A stretch of DNA of 22,821 nt, taken from positions 1 through 22,821 of the forward strand of contig CALVUB010000002.1 in assembly GCA_944363385.1 (NCBI GenBank), given 5' to 3'. The notes under the pieces are model-generated. The model was not told where the DNA came from. It searched no databases and saw only the letters and a list, made by a program, of their open reading frames with translations. The DNA is from an uncultured Clostridia bacterium (GTDB lineage Bacteria > Bacillota > Clostridia > Christensenellales > UBA1242). Shown here piece by piece: positions 20,393 to 22,821 of the stretch (position 1 is its first letter; each line of letters opens with the position of its first letter). Position numbers and translations under genes: made by a program.

Positions 20393-21745
20393 TTATTTCG
20401 TTTTTCCAATAAGTTGATAGTTGCCAGCGCCGTCAATTGTTGCGCGATAGAGATAATAATTCTCATCAGTCTCAGTCTCTTCAGATGAATCCTCTTCTGA
20501 CGAGCTGTCGGTCTCTTCAAGTTTGGCAAAGAAATAAACATATCCATCGCTATAACCACATTCGCCAGAAACAATACTGGTCATGGTGATAATATTTTCA
20601 ATTGTTTGGTCAACCACAGAAATGCGATTTATTTCTGTGTCGCTTGAATAATACACCCAACCGTCACGCTCAAAGAGCAGTTTAACTGTGGTGTCGCTTG
20701 AAAGAAGAGAAACTGAAGAACCGTTTAAAGTTTTGTAGATAAGTCCGCCATTTGCTGAAATGAATACATATCCATTTTCAACTGAGAGAACATTTGAAAT
20801 TGAATCGGCTGAGAAAAATCTGTTTGTTGCGCTGAAATTGGTGTCAACGCTTGAAAGGTCTTTGTAGAAAACTTCTTTTTCCGCATTTGCTGGGTCTGCG
20901 CTATAGAAAACTATGTCGCCAACTCTATCAAGGAAAGAAATTTCCATTGAAGAGGCATAAGTGTAATCTCTTTTTTCTTCTGTTGCAAAATCAACTGCTT
21001 TAATTTCAATTTCGCCATCTTCATTTGTTGCTGAGTAAATAACATTTTTGCTTGAAGAAGAGTTGTCTGCAATAGCATAACTTTCAACATTTTCAGCAAG
21101 CACAACTCTTGAGCCAAGAACATCTCCTATTTTTATAGAAGAAATTTCATATTCTTCTTCGCTGTTTTGAGCGCAAATCACATAGTAGTAATTGCCGTCA
21201 GAACCTTCAACCATTTCAATGCTTGAAGAGTCATCAAATCTTGTGGTGTATATTTCTGTTAAGTTGTCGCCGTTGAAAGCAACTCTCATAAGGGTGACTC
21301 TGCTGTAATCATTTTCAAGTGAAGAAGTTTTGTGAGTATTTGTGGACGTAAAATATAGATAAGAGCCATAAGCAAACATATTTTGGTTTTGATAACCAAC
21401 AAACCTGTCAGAAACCTTTTCGCTATTCTCTGGGCTTGTGTTTTGTCTTAGGCTTTCTTCAGTCTCTTCATCAAAAACCAGATCTGTTGACAAATCTATT
21501 CTTGCAAGATAGCCAGTTTGAGAAGCGATGTTATAGTCAAATCCATCAGCGCTTGCATCTGTGTAGCCATTTGCATAATAAAGATAGTTGCCAATTTTTG
21601 CCACCTGTCCACCAAAAAAGGCTGGCGTTTCAAAATATATAGGCTTGCCACTTTCGTCATAAACATTGCTTACTGTTGCGCATCCTGTCACAAGAAGGGC
21701 AACCGAGAAAATCATAGCAAATATTTTAGTAAGTTTCTTTTTCAT
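20393..21745 (-). CDS. Secreted lipoprotein with beta-propeller-like repeats
   Basis: Exported lipoprotein of 450 residues. Signal: MKKKLTKIFA, hydrophobic core, lipobox VTGC with Cys22 as the lipidated residue. The rest is a series of about 45-residue units with a recurring 'Y-L-Y-Y/F ... R-I/V' pattern (NYLYYANGYTD, SYLYFTSTN, GWVYYSSDTEINRI, GYVYFFAKLEE). This suggests a beta-propeller like DUF5050 proteins. An acidic Ser/Glu insertion lies near the end (residues about 420-435). The TTG at 21757 is in frame, but GGAGAG just before ATG 21745 sets the start. It has its own promoter and terminator. Binding partner unknown; the adjacency to spo0A may be chance. Confidence 0.78.
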   Translation of the reverse strand: MKKKLTKIFAMIFSVALLVTGCATVSNVYDESGKPIYFETPAFFGGQVAKIGNYLYYANGYTDASADGFDYNIASQTGYLARIDLSTDLVFDEETEESLRQNTSPENSEKVSDRFVGYQNQNMFAYGSYLYFTSTNTHKTSSLENDYSRVTLMRVAFNGDNLTEIYTTRFDDSSSIEMVEGSDGNYYYVICAQNSEEEYEISSIKIGDVLGSRVVLAENVESYAIADNSSSSKNVIYSATNEDGEIEIKAVDFATEEKRDYTYASSMEISFLDRVGDIVFYSADPANAEKEVFYKDLSSVDTNFSATNRFFSADSISNVLSVENGYVFISANGGLIYKTLNGSSVSLLSSDTTVKLLFERDGWVYYSSDTEINRISVVDQTIENIITMTSIVSGECGYSDGYVYFFAKLEETDSSSEEDSSEETETDENYYLYRATIDGAGNYQLIGKTK

Positions 21746-21768
21746 AAATCTCTCCAATTAATTTAAAA

Positions 21769-21797
21769 ATTTTACAATATATTTGTTTAAAAGTCAA
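21769..21797 (-). promoter_or_regulatory. Promoter of the lipoprotein gene
   Basis: Minus strand TTGACT (21797-21792), 17-nt spacer, TAAAAT (21774-21769); start near 21762, giving a leader of about 17 nt that includes the ribosome binding site. Confidence 0.75.
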
Positions 21798-21823
21798 TTG
21801 ATTTTTCCCCTATTGAGGCAAAA

Positions 21824-22519
21824 TTAAACTTCATCAATAAGAACAAGCCTTTGTCCCACCATGTCGCAAGAAGTCAAATAATATTCAATCCCATTTTTTA
21901 TGTAAAAAAGTTCTGGATTTTTTTTTGCATGCAAATGACCATAAATCACTTTGCTGACACCATATTTTTCAAAAAGCTTTGTAAAAGAAGTGTCGATTTT
22001 TGCAAAATTTGTGGGCGGATAATGAATTAAAGCATAAATTTTTTCTCCCTTTTCCCTTAACTGACTTGCTTTTTGAAGACTCATTTCGAGCCGTATAACC
22101 TCTCTGTCAAAAATCTTTTGGTTTTCGGCAGAAAAGTTTTCGTCAGGCAAAAGCCAACCTCTTGTTCCGCAAAAAATGGAATTGTCAAGTTTTATTGCAT
22201 CATTTTGAAGAGGAAAAAAGTTTTCTGGAAGAGTTTTTCTTAGCACAGAAATTGAACTCCACCAATAATCATGATTGCCTCTGATGATTATCTTTCTGCC
22301 AGGAAGAGTGTCAAAAAGTGCAAAATCCGCTTTTGCCTGTTCAAGTTTCATAGCCCATGAAAAGTCCCCTGCCATAAGCACGATGTCATTTTCTTGCACC
22401 TTTTCCTTCCAGTCAGCAAAAACCTTGTCGACATAATCTTCCCATGCCGGCCCAAAAATATCCATTGGTTTTGGATTGTTGACTGAAAGATGCAAATCAC
22501 TTATAGCAAAAATTTTCAT
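21824..22519 (-). CDS. Calcineurin-like metallophosphoesterase
   Basis: Cytosolic dinuclear-metal phosphoesterase of 231 residues with every family motif: DLH (8-10), GDFSW (51-55), GNHDYW (81-86), a single His in LIHYPP and YGHLH near residue 195. Substrate unknown; relatives hydrolyse phosphodiesters or nucleotides. Its ATG overlaps the stop of yqeY (ATGA), so translation is coupled and the two form an operon. Confidence 0.9.
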   Translation of the reverse strand: MKIFAISDLHLSVNNPKPMDIFGPAWEDYVDKVFADWKEKVQENDIVLMAGDFSWAMKLEQAKADFALFDTLPGRKIIIRGNHDYWWSSISVLRKTLPENFFPLQNDAIKLDNSIFCGTRGWLLPDENFSAENQKIFDREVIRLEMSLQKASQLREKGEKIYALIHYPPTNFAKIDTSFTKLFEKYGVSKVIYGHLHAKKNPELFYIKNGIEYYLTSCDMVGQRLVLIDEV

Positions 22520-22821
22520 TGAAGACTCTTTAAAACCTCTTGAACTTGGCGCATGTCACATTTGCCATTATAATTTTGCTTAAAGTGTTTCATAACGAAA
22601 GGAATTGACTTGTCTGGAAGAGAAGAAATAACATTGGCAATTTCTTCACAGCTCATCATTTTTGGAAGATAAGAGGATGCAATTTCAATCTGCCTTGAAA
22701 TTTCTTGAACCTGTTTTTCGTTGCCAACTTTTGAATAGTTTTCTTTTTCTTCAGAAAGCTCCTTTATGGTTTTTTGCAAAATGTTTGAGATGTCGGCATC
22801 GTCAACCTCTCCGCCTTTTTC
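22516..22821 (-). CDS. YqeY/GatB-like protein (5' end cut by window)
   Basis: C-terminal 101 codons of a YqeY family protein; the frame is open to the last base of the window and the true start lies beyond it. Visible features are VDDADISNILQKTIKE, an amphipathic Glu/Lys-rich helix, IASSYLPKMMSCEEI and a C-terminal part with MKHFKQNYNGKCDMRQVQEVL. These match the helical GatB/YqeY domain, related to the tail of the tRNA amidotransferase subunit GatB. Its role in the cell is not settled. In many Firmicutes yqeY follows rpsU; that side is outside the window. Confidence 0.88.
   Translation of the reverse strand, partial: EKGGEVDDADISNILQKTIKELSEEKENYSKVGNEKQVQEISRQIEIASSYLPKMMSCEEIANVISSLPDKSIPFVMKHFKQNYNGKCDMRQVQEVLKSLQ

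Overview
The window reads as chromosomal DNA of a low-GC, endospore-forming member of the Clostridia/Firmicutes. This rests on spo0A, spoIIE and the germination amidase cwlD lying within 10 kb, A/T-rich intergenic DNA, strong AGGAGG-type ribosome binding sites on many genes, and TTGACA/TATAAT promoters. I cannot name the genus. About 28 protein genes, one intact tRNA-Leu and one broken tRNA-Leu copy are supported. Most genes run on the minus strand. There is no transposase, integrase or CRISPR array.

Layout. 35-2478 (minus): M18 aminopeptidase and a YitT-type membrane protein. 2576-3457 (plus): diacylglycerol/lipid kinase, convergent with a secreted SIMPL-domain protein. 4368-5769 (plus): a 34-codon ORF followed by a lipid-type glycosyltransferase. 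7873-5794 (minus): operon of a zinc-ribbon protein, DegV and a short-chain dehydrogenase. 8182-7949 (minus): small membrane protein. 8324-9242 (plus): one promoter serving a broken tRNA-Leu copy, an intact tRNA-Leu(CAG) and a GreA-like gene. 14386-9231 (minus): cwlD, a guanylate-kinase-like gene, spoIIE and tilS; the spoIIE-tilS neighbourhood is also found in Bacillus. 14519-15787 (plus): accessory module of a twice-frameshifted toxin-like gene, an intact immunity-like gene and a small ORF, closed by a strong terminator. 15791-16040: a 35-codon membrane peptide (minus) and a cluster of four DnaA boxes. 16092-17758 (plus): an SH3-like membrane-anchored protein and a coiled-coil fibre-like protein, separated by a hairpin that is both terminator-like and covers the downstream ribosome binding site. 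22821-17836 (minus): YqeY (cut by the window edge), metallophosphoesterase, lipoprotein, Spo0A, Smr protein, PflA-like radical SAM protein and a small membrane protein.

How it fits together. Spo0A, SpoIIE and CwlD span sporulation entry, forespore sigma-F activation and spore cortex modification. The main surprises are: (1) Spo0A lacks the canonical phospho-acceptor Asp (Glu54 instead) and one acidic-pocket Asp (Asn11); (2) five or six genes have a good -10 box 5-10 nt before the ATG and no Shine-Dalgarno, implying leaderless mRNAs; (3) a toxin/immunity-like pair in which only the toxin-like gene carries frameshifts, both in T runs; (4) a DnaA-box cluster far from any dnaA gene; (5) a duplicated tRNA-Leu 5' half with a hairpin inserted in its D-loop. 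All family names come from reading the sequence and recalling families; no search was run.
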